The notes: generated by a model from the sequence alone, not told the origin. Positions 30,220-37,954 are shown, counted from the first letter of the stretch. The stretch is 38,046 nt of DNA from Pseudomonadales bacterium (GCA_016779585.1 JADHNI010000035.1:1-38046); one strand, 5' to 3'. Numbers and translations are program-made.

Positions 30220-31332
30220 TCAGGTCGAGTACTCTTTAATGAGCTTGAGCAGGCGCTCTTTCAGGATGAGACTCTCGGTGGAACTGGCCAGCTCATTTTC
30301 AACATCAACCGTGACGCGAACTTCCTCGTCTTCCGGCGCCAGCTGGACCTTGAATCGATGACCCGGGTTCACGTCTTCCTTGCTGTTTTCACCACCACCA
30401 AAAACCCTGCTGAAGAAACCGGGGTCAGGGTCGTGGCGGGAAGAATAATAGACATAGTAGATGGCACTGGTTCGATCCAGGTCTTCCACGGTCACCCGCG
30501 CATCTTCCAGCGCGCTGCCGACCGTCGCCCAGGCACGATCAAAATCGAGCTTGTATTTCAGGACCATGCCATCGGGCTCAGCCACCAAAGCTGCCTTGCT
30601 TTCCTGAAGGCCAGCCGCCAACAGCGATACTGTTGGCCCTTCAGCCATTCGATCACCAAGATAATAAGCGAGCACGCTGAGCATTTTGCCTTCAAGTTCC
30701 GGATTGTCTGACATACCGTCCCAGGCTGGTTCAGCTTCCGGGTCAAAGCCGCCAAAAGGACGTTCCACCTGCTCAATATAGAGTTCAGTGCTGCCTGAGC
30801 GTACCCCTGGCTCTACCCGAACCCGGAACTTGTACTGCTGCGCCATGCCTCGTTCTTCCCACGCAGAACCGGAGGTCATGCTTTCATAAATCTCATCCGG
30901 GTTACCACTGGTGCCAAGAATCCACTCCGTCTCCAGGGTTCCCTGGCGGGGGTTCAATTGCGCTACCGGCAGGTGATTTTCTTCCCAGAAGAGAACCACC
31001 TGCGGCCAGATCGTCGCCACTGGCAGATCCAGGAACACCCAGCGATCATCTCCGAGACGGCGAATTACAACCTGGTCGACTCCGAATGTGGTACTCAGGG
31101 CGTCCGGCAGCCTCAATTCAACTTCCTGGCCAGCCAATCCCCGATAATCCACCACTTCCGGTATCGGCATGGCATCGACAAACCGTGGTTGGTCCAGGGT
31201 ATCCGGCACCTCTGTCAGCTCTGAAGAGCCCGTCTCCAGGCGTTTTTGCTCGTCACTTTTGCCAAACCAGCCAAGCCAGCCACAACCGCCGAGCAGCAGC
31301 GTCAAAAACAAAACAGGTAGGACTCGAATCAA
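30220..31332 (-). CDS. bamC: Outer-membrane assembly lipoprotein BamC
   Basis: A 370-residue lipoprotein of the BAM complex, which folds beta-barrels into the outer membrane. The signal peptide ends in a lipobox LLGGC with lipidated Cys17. An unstructured N-terminal stretch (PDTLDQPRFVDAMPIPEVVDYRGL) that in E. coli lies against BamD is followed by two helix-grip domains separated near residue 210. The start is TTG 31332, overlapping the dapA stop by four bases, with GGGAG seven bases upstream. The dapA-bamC order is conserved in gammaproteobacteria, which supports the name. Confidence 0.9.
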   Translation of the reverse strand: MIRVLPVLFLTLLLGGCGWLGWFGKSDEQKRLETGSSELTEVPDTLDQPRFVDAMPIPEVVDYRGLAGQEVELRLPDALSTTFGVDQVVIRRLGDDRWVFLDLPVATIWPQVVLFWEENHLPVAQLNPRQGTLETEWILGTSGNPDEIYESMTSGSAWEERGMAQQYKFRVRVEPGVRSGSTELYIEQVERPFGGFDPEAEPAWDGMSDNPELEGKMLSVLAYYLGDRMAEGPTVSLLAAGLQESKAALVAEPDGMVLKYKLDFDRAWATVGSALEDARVTVEDLDRTSAIYYVYYSSRHDPDPGFFSRVFGGGENSKEDVNPGHRFKVQLAPEDEEVRVTVDVENELASSTESLILKERLLKLIKEYST

Positions 31333-32201
31333 CTGATCACTCCCGCGGTGCGCATGGCTTCCCGCAACTCATCATGGTAGCGGGCATCAAACGTGGTCAT
31401 GGGCAGGCGCAGGCCTGAGTCGATTCGGCCCATCTCAGCGAGCGCCCATTTCACAGGAATCGGATTGGATTCCAGGAAGAGCTTGTGATGAATGCCCTGG
31501 AGTTGCTCATCAATCTGCTTCGCTGTGGTTTCGTCACCGGCCACCGCAGCATTCGCCATGGCTGCAACTTTGCCCGGAGCAATATTGGCCGAAACACTGA
31601 TCGTGCCTTTTGCACCCTGCAGCATCAGGTCACAGGATGTCGCATCGTCACCTGAGTAAATCGCTATATCACAGAGCGCCTGAATATCTTTGCTGCGCTT
31701 CAGGTCACCCGTGGCTTCCTTGATGGCAACCACAAGCTCATTTTGATAAAGGCGCGCCACCGTTTCGGGCACCATGTCACAGGCAGTCCTGCCTGGCACG
31801 TTATATAGATACTGGGGAAGTGCCACTGCCCTGGCAATGGCCGTGTAATGCTGGAACAGTCCTTCCTGGGTCGGCTTGTTGTAATAAGGTGTGACCAGCA
31901 GACAGGCATCAGCACCTGCTTCCTTGGCCGCGGCCGTGAGTTCAATGGCTTCTGACGTGGAGTTGGCCCCGGTACCGGCAATGACCGGTACCCGGCCGGC
32001 CACAGCGTCCACCGTGTACTTTACAATCTCACAATGCTCGGCCATGGATACGGTTGCCGACTCCCCCGTGGTCCCGACAGGGACAATCGCTGCCGTACCC
32101 TCCGCGATATGCCACTCAAGCAATTCACCGAGTTTCGGCCAGTCGATCTCACCATCAGTATGCATGGGAGTGACAAGAGCTACGATGCTGCCGGTAATCA
32201 T
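31329..32201 (-). CDS. dapA: 4-hydroxy-tetrahydrodipicolinate synthase
   Basis: A 290-residue TIM-barrel aldolase that condenses pyruvate with aspartate semialdehyde in the lysine and diaminopimelate pathway. The Schiff-base lysine is in VAIKEATGD, the tyrosine of YLYNVPGRT and the threonine pair of PVGTTGES are present, so it should be active. Length equals E. coli DapA. The start is ATG 32201 (MITGSIVALVTPM), which matches the family start; an in-frame TTG at 32219 adds six residues without a binding site. First gene of the dapA-bamC-hydrolase operon. Confidence 0.95.
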   Translation of the reverse strand: MITGSIVALVTPMHTDGEIDWPKLGELLEWHIAEGTAAIVPVGTTGESATVSMAEHCEIVKYTVDAVAGRVPVIAGTGANSTSEAIELTAAAKEAGADACLLVTPYYNKPTQEGLFQHYTAIARAVALPQYLYNVPGRTACDMVPETVARLYQNELVVAIKEATGDLKRSKDIQALCDIAIYSGDDATSCDLMLQGAKGTISVSANIAPGKVAAMANAAVAGDETTAKQIDEQLQGIHHKLFLESNPIPVKWALAEMGRIDSGLRLPMTTFDARYHDELREAMRTAGVIS

Positions 32202-32239
32202 ATCGGGGACCAAAAACAAAAGGTGCTCATATTACTGGT

Positions 32240-32467
32240 TCACGCCTTTCGCAACCAGTGTGTATATTGTCCGTCTTGCTCTTCCTGGCGCAGCAATTCA
32301 TTGCCGCTCTGCTTCGCGAAGACTTCAAAATCCCGGACCGAACCCGGGTCGGTGCAAACAACTTCCAGCACCAGCCCGCTGTCCATCTTGTTCAGCGTCT
32401 GCTTTGCCTTGAGCAGCGGTAAGGGGCAGGTGAGCCCGCAGGCGTCCAGTTTCTGATCAATATCCAT
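32240..32467 (-). CDS. TusA-family sulfurtransferase
   Basis: A 75-residue protein of the TusA/SirA fold, carrying the persulfide Cys14 in LTCPLPLLKAK (CPxP motif). Such proteins relay sulfur for tRNA 2-thiouridine, molybdopterin or sulfur oxidation. No tus partners are adjacent, so the exact role is open. A perfect minus-strand TATAAT (32480-32475) lies so close to the ATG that the transcript would start at or within a base or two of it, suggesting leaderless translation. It is divergent from bepA and upstream of dapA (38-base gap to the dapA start). Confidence 0.88.
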   Translation of the reverse strand: MDIDQKLDACGLTCPLPLLKAKQTLNKMDSGLVLEVVCTDPGSVRDFEVFAKQSGNELLRQEEQDGQYTHWLRKA

Positions 32468-32474
32468 GCGCCCG

Positions 32475-32480
32475 ATTATA
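32475..32480 (-). promoter_or_regulatory. -10 box for tusA-like gene
   Basis: A perfect TATAAT on the minus strand, preceded by CCGC and followed by CGGGCGC. A start about seven bases downstream would be at about 32468, directly before the ATG at 32467. The -35 is weak. Confidence 0.45.
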
Positions 32481-32559
32481 GCGGAAACTGCCCGGACGAA
32501 CTGCGGAAACTATTAGTGCGATAATGGGTCTCATAGATTTGAGCCAGAACCTTTTCAAC

Positions 32560-33987
32560 ATGAATCAACTGCTGCGTGCAGCGCTTGTTGTCATTTTTGC
32601 CCTGTCAGCCAACGCCAGGGCAAACGACCTGCCGAGCTTCGGCGACAGCACCTCCGGGATTATCTCCCTGGAGCAGGAGCGCGCGCTCGGCCAGCAGTTC
32701 CTGCGCTCTATCCGCGCACAGGCTCCCACCCTGGATGACCCCATCCTGCAGGATTACCTGGAACACCTGATATACAGGCTTGCGTCAAACAGCCAGTTGG
32801 AGGACCGGCGTATTGATCTCGTGCTCATTAAAAACCCCACACTGAACGCTTTCGCCGCGCCTGGTGGCATTATCGGCGTGCATCATGGCCTCTTCTTCTA
32901 TGGTCAGACAGAACATGAAATGTCAGCCATCCTGGCCCATGAAATTGCCCACCTGAGCCAGCGACACTTCGCGAGAAAACTCGCCGAGGGAAGGAAAAAC
33001 TCTGCCATTAACATCGCGGGTTTTATCGCCGGCATTATCCTTGCTGCAACAGCTGGTGGTGATGCGGCACTGGCCGCCTTTGCCGGCACCCAGGGCTACA
33101 GCCAGAATGAGTTCCTGAAATATTCAAGGGAACGGGAGGCAGAAGCCGATCGGGTGGGCATTGATACCCTTGCGGATTCCGGCATGGATCCACGCGCCAT
33201 GGCTTACATGTTTGAACGACTGCAGCGGGCAAGCCGGTACAGTGATGGTGACCGGATACCGGAATTCCTCAGGACCCACCCGGTGACCAAATCCCGTATT
33301 GCAGATTCCTACAACCAGGCGAGCGGTTTCCCGAAAGAGATCTACCCGCCAAGGCTGGAGTACCAGTTGATGCGTGCACGCGCACGGGCGTTGACCTCAA
33401 CCAATGTACGTGATGATATAGCGCGATTCAGGGAAGGTTTGGACCAGGGTTCTGCAGAAGAGCAAACCGCCAGCAGGTATGGACTGGCACTGCTGCTTAC
33501 AAAAGAAATGAAATTTGACGAGGCTCGCGTACATATCCGCAAGCTGCGTGAACAATATCCGCTCAATATCGCCTTTCGTATCGCGGAAGCTGAATCTTAC
33601 CAGGCTGCCCAGCAGCCTGAGATCGCCCTGGAGTTGCTGGAAGAGGCTCTGGACCTGACTCCCAGCAATTATCCTCTTTCGGTCAACTATGCCGAGGCGT
33701 TCCTTGCAGCACGCAAGCCACATGCCGCGCTGGACGTACTGATCCCGATCAGTGTCGACAGACCCAACGATGAATACATCTGGTACCTGCTCGCAGAAGC
33801 CTACGGGCTTGCCAACAATATTCCCGGGGTGCATGAAGCGCGGGCTGAGTACTTCGTGCTGAACGGCGCCTTTGATCTGGCTATCAAACAGCTGGGTTAC
33901 GCATTACCCCTGGTTCGGCACGACTTCCAGAAAAGTGCGCGGATTCAGCAACGTCTTGAGGATATCTGGGCCATGAAAGGGAGCTAA
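32560..33987 (+). CDS. bepA: Periplasmic M48 metalloprotease with TPR domain, BepA-like
   Basis: A 475-residue exported zinc protease and chaperone that in E. coli degrades or promotes assembly of LptD and other outer-membrane proteins. The signal peptide (1-21) ends near ANARA. The catalytic HEIAH is at 127-131, with a third zinc ligand Glu in the EREAEADRVG segment. The C-terminal half forms TPR repeats (about 300-470). The start is ATG 32560, which puts the signal peptide at the N-terminus; an in-frame ATG at 32524 adds 12 residues. The last codons form a perfect 13-bp hairpin with downstream sequence. Confidence 0.9.
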   Translation: MNQLLRAALVVIFALSANARANDLPSFGDSTSGIISLEQERALGQQFLRSIRAQAPTLDDPILQDYLEHLIYRLASNSQLEDRRIDLVLIKNPTLNAFAAPGGIIGVHHGLFFYGQTEHEMSAILAHEIAHLSQRHFARKLAEGRKNSAINIAGFIAGIILAATAGGDAALAAFAGTQGYSQNEFLKYSREREAEADRVGIDTLADSGMDPRAMAYMFERLQRASRYSDGDRIPEFLRTHPVTKSRIADSYNQASGFPKEIYPPRLEYQLMRARARALTSTNVRDDIARFREGLDQGSAEEQTASRYGLALLLTKEMKFDEARVHIRKLREQYPLNIAFRIAEAESYQAAQQPEIALELLEEALDLTPSNYPLSVNYAEAFLAARKPHAALDVLIPISVDRPNDEYIWYLLAEAYGLANNIPGVHEARAEYFVLNGAFDLAIKQLGYALPLVRHDFQKSARIQQRLEDIWAMKGS

Positions 33988-33999
33988 GCTCCCTTTCAT
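33973..33999. other. Perfect 13-bp hairpin spanning the bepA stop codon
   Basis: ATGAAAGGGAGCT-A-AGCTCCCTTTCAT, two perfect 13-base arms about a single central base, containing the bepA TAA. No T-run follows. It probably protects or ends the bepA transcript. Confidence 0.7.
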
Positions 34000-34017
34000 C
34001 GGCGACAGCCATATCGA

Positions 34018-34044
34018 AGATTCGTGCTAATACAGCACGAATCT
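34018..34044. terminator. Perfect 11-bp hairpin between convergent bepA and nadA
   Basis: AGATTCGTGCT-AATAC-AGCACGAATCT, in the middle of the 101-base convergent spacer. A T-run is missing, so it may work with the flanking hairpins as a bidirectional end. A small GAAA-tetraloop stem (TGGC-GAAA-GCCA) follows. Confidence 0.5.
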
Positions 34045-34073
34045 GATGTGGCGAAAGCCAAGGGTGGCACGTA

Positions 34074-34094
34074 ACCTGAAGCTACGCTTCAGGT
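34074..34094. other. 9-bp hairpin spanning the nadA stop codon
   Basis: ACCTGAAGC-TAC-GCTTCAGGT; on the minus strand the nadA TGA is inside the 5' arm. Same layout as the hairpin at the cnoX end, including the GTA/TAC loop. Confidence 0.6.
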
Positions 34095-35123
34095 GCGGAG
34101 CCTAAAATCCCCCCTGGTTTGAAAATCCACCATCCGCTGCAGCGGGATCATCGCCTTCTCACGAATCTCCTCATCCACCAGCACCTCGTTGCTGCCATCC
34201 CGCAGGGAAGACTCGAGATTTTCCAGAGCATTCATGCCCATCCAGGGGCAATGGGCGCAGCTGCGACACGTTGCACCGCTGCCCGCCGTCGGCGCTTCGA
34301 TAAACACCTTGTCCGGCGCGAGCACTCGCATCTTGTGAAAGATGCCCTTGTCTGTTGCGACGATAAACTGCTTGTTCGGCATCTGCTGCGATGCCTTGAT
34401 GATCTGCGTCGTAGAGCCGACCACGTCAGCCAGCTCTATCACTGAGGGCGGAGATTCAGGGTGTACCAGTACGGCGGCGTCAGGGTATACATGCATCAGG
34501 TCTTTCAGACCCTTGGCCTTGAACTCCTCGTGTACGATGCAGGAACCATCCCACAGCACCATGTCCGCACCGGTTTCATTGTTAATGTAAGAACCCAGGT
34601 AGCGATCAGGCGCCCAGATCATGGGTTTGCCTTCATCCATCAGGTGCTCAGCCACCTCAAGCGCAATGCTGGAGGTTACGACCCAGTCAGAACGGGCTTT
34701 CACCGCTGCTGAAGTATTCGCGTAGACAATCACTGTGTGATCAGGATGCTCATCGCAGAAGGCAGAAAACTCTTCAATGGGACAACCGAGATCCAGCGAA
34801 CAGGTGGCTTCGAGTGTTGGCATGAGCACGCGTTTTTCGGGGCTCAGGATCTTGGCGGTTTCTCCCATGAACTTGACGCCGGCGACCACCAGCGTTTGTG
34901 CATCACAGCGGGCACCGAAGCGTGCCATCTCCAGGGAATCGGACACAAAGCCCCCGGTTTCTTCCGCCAGTTCCTGGATCGCATCATCCGTATAGTAATG
35001 AGCCACAATGGCCGCATTCTTTTCGATCAGCAGTGCGCGGATTCGCTCCTTGTATTCAGCCACCTCAGCATCGCTCATCATGTGACTCTGATGGAGAGGT
35101 ACATCAAATGCTATGTTCGTCAT
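34089..35123 (-). CDS. nadA: Quinolinate synthase A
   Basis: A 344-residue [4Fe-4S] enzyme that condenses iminoaspartate with dihydroxyacetone phosphate to quinolinate in NAD synthesis. The signature segments are [27 protein letters not shown], the cysteines in [11 protein letters not shown] and in [16 protein letters not shown], and the PESPP motif; the three cluster ligands are present. Length equals E. coli NadA. A minus-strand TATAAT lies at 35169-35164, giving a leader of about 34 bases. It is convergent with bepA and divergent from the ATP-grasp gene. nadB is not in the window. Confidence 0.95.
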   Translation of the reverse strand: MTNIAFDVPLHQSHMMSDAEVAEYKERIRALLIEKNAAIVAHYYTDDAIQELAEETGGFVSDSLEMARFGARCDAQTLVVAGVKFMGETAKILSPEKRVLMPTLEATCSLDLGCPIEEFSAFCDEHPDHTVIVYANTSAAVKARSDWVVTSSIALEVAEHLMDEGKPMIWAPDRYLGSYINNETGADMVLWDGSCIVHEEFKAKGLKDLMHVYPDAAVLVHPESPPSVIELADVVGSTTQIIKASQQMPNKQFIVATDKGIFHKMRVLAPDKVFIEAPTAGSGATCRSCAHCPWMGMNALENLESSLRDGSNEVLVDEEIREKAMIPLQRMVDFQTRGDFRLRT

Positions 35124-35163
35124 TTACCTGTTCCGGGTTTCTAATACCCTTAAGAGGGAGGCT

Positions 35164-35169
35164 ATTATA
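35164..35169 (-). promoter_or_regulatory. -10 box for nadA
   Basis: TATAAT on the minus strand within CTATTATAG, set in the short divergent spacer between nadA and the GshB-like gene. The plus strand reads TATTAT at 35163, which could serve the divergent gene. The -35 is not obvious on either strand. Confidence 0.4.
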
Positions 35170-35177
35170 GCCCAGCC

Positions 35178-36101
35178 ATGAAACGAATCGCGCTACTCAT
35201 CAAGGAGACACCGTTTGTCGAGGACGACAACTTCCTCCGATTCCTGCCTGCCCTGAAAGAACGCGGCTATGGCGTGGACATTTTGTTCGTGGACACACTA
35301 CGTCTAAGCAACAATCGGGTCGAAGCTTCCGGCTGCCTGGACGTCTCGCACCTTGCAAAAGGCGATCCGTGGCCAACGTCGATGTCCAAGGTTCTCGACC
35401 ACGATCTCATCTGGCTCCTCGGTCTGGGTGAACGCGCCACTTTCCTCGACAAATTCCAGCTGCTGTATGTGGTGTCCAGAACAATGACGCTCATCAACTC
35501 CACCGATGCAATCATGCATTTGAAGAGCAAGTACCTGCTGGCTGCCCAGGATGTATTCCAGGTACCTGAAACCTTTGCCGACACTAATGCAGACCACCTC
35601 GCTGACATCATCACCAGGAAAGGTGGTGACTGGATATTGAAACCCCCGGCCGGCAGCCTCGGACAGGACATCTACAGGGTCAGGTCAGACGACAAAAACA
35701 TTCACGATCTGATGGAGCGAATTTTCAAAGGCAGCACCGGCTATGCAATGTTGCAACGTTACCTGCCGGAGATCGAGCAAGGCGAAAAACGGGTGCTGAT
35801 GGCCGGCGGCAGGGTCATCAGCCAGTACCGGCGACTGGCAGAATCAGGCCAGACGACAAACCTGGCGCAGGGTGCTATCGCAGAAGCATGCGCGCTGTCC
35901 GGGGAAGAACAGGCGCTTTGCGAACGCCTTGCGGGTTACCTGATGCGGGAAGGCGGCTGGTTTTGCGGCGTTGACCTGGCGTTCCCCTGGCTGATTGAGG
36001 TGAACGTCATCAATCCAGGCGGCATCGTCACGATTGATGGCCTGACGGGCCGGGACTGGTCCCCCGAAGTCGTGAATTCGGTACTCGCCAACATGCCCTA
36101 G
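35178..36101 (+). CDS. GshB-like ATP-grasp ligase (glutathione synthetase family)
   Basis: A 307-residue ATP-grasp enzyme resembling prokaryotic glutathione synthetase. The segments DWILKPPAGSLGQDIYRV (central ATP-binding beta strand and flexible loop), MLQRYLPEIEQGEKRVLMAGG (metal/nucleotide site), and the C-terminal WLIEVNVINPGGI with Glu-x-Asn ligands match GshB. It begins MKRIALLIKETP with an N-terminal substrate domain less like GshB, lacking the usual MDP-x-I-x-K-DTT motif. So the acceptor may not be gamma-glutamylcysteine; another carboxylate-amine ligation is possible. It directly precedes tRNA-Lys, with the tRNA promoter starting six bases after the stop. Confidence 0.8.
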   Translation: MKRIALLIKETPFVEDDNFLRFLPALKERGYGVDILFVDTLRLSNNRVEASGCLDVSHLAKGDPWPTSMSKVLDHDLIWLLGLGERATFLDKFQLLYVVSRTMTLINSTDAIMHLKSKYLLAAQDVFQVPETFADTNADHLADIITRKGGDWILKPPAGSLGQDIYRVRSDDKNIHDLMERIFKGSTGYAMLQRYLPEIEQGEKRVLMAGGRVISQYRRLAESGQTTNLAQGAIAEACALSGEEQALCERLAGYLMREGGWFCGVDLAFPWLIEVNVINPGGIVTIDGLTGRDWSPEVVNSVLANMP

Positions 36102-36107
36102 ACTCCC

Positions 36108-36135
36108 TTGTGTTTTGGGTCTAAATCGGTATGAT
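36108..36135 (+). promoter_or_regulatory. Promoter of tRNA-Lys
   Basis: TTGTGT (36108-36113), 16-base spacer, TATGAT (36130-36135). Transcription would begin about 36142, a few bases before the tRNA. Confidence 0.55.
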
Positions 36136-36150
36136 ACCGGCCTTCTTTTC

Positions 36151-36226
36151 GGGTCGTTAGCTCAGTTGGTAGAGCAGTTGGCTTTTAACCAATTGGTCGC
36201 TGGTTCGAATCCAGCACGACCCACCA
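36151..36226 (+). tRNA. tRNA-Lys(UUU)
   Basis: A complete 76-base tRNA with encoded CCA. The acceptor stem pairs GGGTCGT with ACGACCC, the D-arm is AGCTCAGTTGGTAGAGC, the anticodon loop is CTTTTAA with anticodon TTT (36184-36186), and the T-arm GGTTCGAATCC is intact. The 3' half is a common integration target for tyrosine recombinases, and integrase-like and insertion-sequence remnants follow within 2 kb. Confidence 0.97.
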
Positions 36227-36231
36227 AAATC

Positions 36232-36257
36232 ACGGCCTCTAGCGGGCCGTTTTTTTT
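36232..36257 (+). terminator. Rho-independent terminator of tRNA-Lys
   Basis: ACGGCC-TCTAGCG-GGCCGT (6-base stem, 7-base loop) followed by a run of eight T. It starts six bases after the tRNA. Confidence 0.85.
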
Positions 36258-36540
36258 GGCTGTCACAAAAACCACCTACTGTCACAAAAATGAAGCCATT
36301 TTGGGGTTCGATGAGCTCATTTTGACGTTGTCTGTGACTCAGAGTTCCAGCACCAAGCGAGCCTACCTTAGGCCTGTGTGAAAAGGGTTCTGGTGCCAAA
36401 AAATTCTCCAGAAAAATTTCAGAAGTCACACATATTGAGTCGTTCGGCGCTGGCGTACGGTGACAAACGCTAAACTTAAATAGGGATTTTTCTTTCAGAC
36501 AGAGACTTATTCGTTAGAACGACTTCTAGTGTGCGACGGG
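36258..36540. other. AT-richer junction between tRNA-Lys and IS21 end, with direct repeats
   Basis: No supported gene. Short reading frames here overlap the tRNA or lack a ribosome binding site. The sequence CTGTCACAAAAA occurs twice (36260-36271 and 36279-36290, period 19), as expected of arm-type sites for a tyrosine integrase. The rest is more AT-rich than the genes to the left, consistent with acquired DNA. Confidence 0.5.
36260..36290 (+). repeat. 12-bp direct repeats beside tRNA-Lys
   Basis: Two exact copies of CTGTCACAAAAA, 19 bases apart start to start, begin three bases after the terminator T-run. They may be arm-type integrase sites of an integrated element. Confidence 0.55.
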
Positions 36541-37755
36541 TGTTAACGGCCATTTAAATTGACCCCCTACCGGTCAACAATTTTGCCCCCCTTTCTTCAC
36601 TTCAACGACAATCACAGCTCCTCATGAAGGGAGCTGTACATGAAGGATTGGGTCATGATTCACAAGATAAAAGCCATGTACGACGAGGGTCGTGGCAGTT
36701 CAATCAAGGAGATTGAGCGTGCCCTCGGCGTGTCAAGGAACACCATCCGCAAATACCTGCGGATGGATGAGCAGGAGGTCGAACGGACGCTGTCAGACCG
36801 CCAGCGTTACAAGGTGCTCGATGAGTACCGAAGTTACCTCAAGAGTCTGCTCAGCCGCTACGGTGACCTGAAGACCCCGAAGGTCTATCGCAAGCTCAAA
36901 GCCAAAGTACCAGAGCTCGATGTCTCTGAACGCACCCTGCGACGCTATCTGCAGCAACTCAGGCCATTGGTCGCCAGTACCCAGCGACGTCACTACCAGC
37001 CCGTGATCGACGATGTACCCGGCGTGCAGTGCCAGGTCGATGGCGGTGAGTTACGCGAGGTCAACATCGGGGGCGTTCAACGCACCGTGTACTTCCTGGT
37101 GTTTGTCCTGTCGTACTCGCGGCTGATGTACGTCAGCCTGTCACCGAGACCGATTGATACGACTACGTTCATCCACATGCACGATGCGGCCTTCCGCTAC
37201 TTTGGCGGTATCCCTGAGGAGTGCGTGTATGACCAGACAAAACTGGTAGTGATCAAGGAGGAGTTCCGCGAGGTGGCGCTCAACCACCGCTTCCACCAGT
37301 ACGCCAGCAGTGTCGGCCTCGAGGTCCGGGTTTGTGCGGGTTACGATCCGGAGTCCAAGGGCAAGGTGGAAGCCGGTGTCAAGTTCGTCAAGGGCGACTG
37401 TCTGTACGGTGATCTCTACCGTGACTGGTCGGCACTGGCTGACCATGTCCAGACCTGGCTGGATGAGGTTGCCAACTGCCGCACCCATGGCACCACGGGC
37501 CTGGTCCCTCGTGTACACTACGATGAGCAGGAACGTTGTGCCATGGGCCCTTACCTTGCGGCCAAACTACCGGCTGAGCAGCAGACCCGCAAAGTCGACA
37601 AGACCGGTCTGATCTCCTATGCCGCCAACAAGTACTCCGTGCCCATGGCGTATCAGCAGCGCACCGTACAGGTCACCACGGCAGACCATGAACTGGAACC
37701 AAGGCATTGTTATCAGTACTTTGAAGCAAACGGTGAAAGGGTCATTGCTCGACGT
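36541..37755 (+). mobile_element. IS21-family insertion sequence, truncated at its 3' side
   Basis: The left end begins TGTTAACGGCCATTTAAATT and continues GACCCCC, the form of IS21-type terminal inverted repeats. An internal related stretch (CAACAATTTTGCCCCCC) near 36575 fits the repeated transposase-binding sites of this family. istA begins at 36640. istB and the right inverted repeat are missing: istA loses its family match around residue 372, and the frame continues into integrase-like sequence. Confidence 0.75.
36614..36637 (+). promoter_or_regulatory. Hairpin masking the istA ribosome binding site
   Basis: ACAGCTCC (36614-36621) pairs with GGAGCTGT (36630-36637); the 3' arm includes the GGGAG ribosome binding site just before ATG 36640. 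Such structures limit transposase translation from read-through transcripts. Confidence 0.55.
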
Positions 37756-37902
37756 ACCATCGAGGTATTGCGTCATATGTGCACGATCGCCGTCCAATGG
37801 GGGCTACTGAAAAGAAACCCCATCAAGGGCGAACTGAGACTTAAAACACCGAAACCACGTCAACGCTACGTGACTGACGAGGAACTTGTGAATTCTCACT
37901 AG
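36640..37902 (+). CDS. IstA-type transposase fused in frame to an integrase-like tail
   Basis: A 420-residue chimera. The N-terminal helix-turn-helix (SIKEIERALGVSRNTIRKYL, 21-40) and the DDE catalytic core with Asp134 (QVDGG), Asp198 (VYDQTK) and Glu244 (SKGKVEAGVK) are those of IS21 IstA, which is usually about 500 residues. From about residue 373 the sequence changes to EVLRHMCTIAVQWGLLKRNPIKGELRL and RQRYVTDEEL, typical of the core-binding region of tyrosine integrases, then ends in NSH and a stop. The C-terminal IstA part and IstB are missing, so transposition activity is unlikely. Confidence 0.75.
   Translation: MKDWVMIHKIKAMYDEGRGSSIKEIERALGVSRNTIRKYLRMDEQEVERTLSDRQRYKVLDEYRSYLKSLLSRYGDLKTPKVYRKLKAKVPELDVSERTLRRYLQQLRPLVASTQRRHYQPVIDDVPGVQCQVDGGELREVNIGGVQRTVYFLVFVLSYSRLMYVSLSPRPIDTTTFIHMHDAAFRYFGGIPEECVYDQTKLVVIKEEFREVALNHRFHQYASSVGLEVRVCAGYDPESKGKVEAGVKFVKGDCLYGDLYRDWSALADHVQTWLDEVANCRTHGTTGLVPRVHYDEQERCAMGPYLAAKLPAEQQTRKVDKTGLISYAANKYSVPMAYQQRTVQVTTADHELEPRHCYQYFEANGERVIARRTIEVLRHMCTIAVQWGLLKRNPIKGELRLKTPKPRQRYVTDEELVNSH
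37756..37893 (+). pseudogene. Tyrosine integrase fragment
   Basis: About 46 residues in the frame of the chimera resemble the end of a SAM-like core-binding domain and the start of the catalytic domain of a phage/island integrase (AVQWGLLKRNP...KPRQRYVTDEELV). The catalytic Arg and Tyr regions are absent, so it is a remnant. Boundaries are approximate; both sides are junctions with unrelated sequence. Confidence 0.6.
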
Positions 37903-37954
37903 ATGCATGACACATCCAGTTCTTTTCTAATAGCTAGATTTAGAGGAGAACATA

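Noticed and set aside
29575-30711. Open reading frame of 378 codons on the plus strand
   Set aside because: It is antisense to the YycJ-like hydrolase and bamC, both of which have family motifs; the translation has no recognisable domain.
34065-34080. Sigma-54-like TGGCACG-TAAC-CTGAA on the plus strand
   Set aside because: It points into the 3' end of nadA antisense, with no gene to drive, and lacks GC at -12.
36115-36429. Short reading frames across the tRNA-Lys gene on both strands
   Set aside because: They read through the tRNA and its terminator and have no ribosome binding site.
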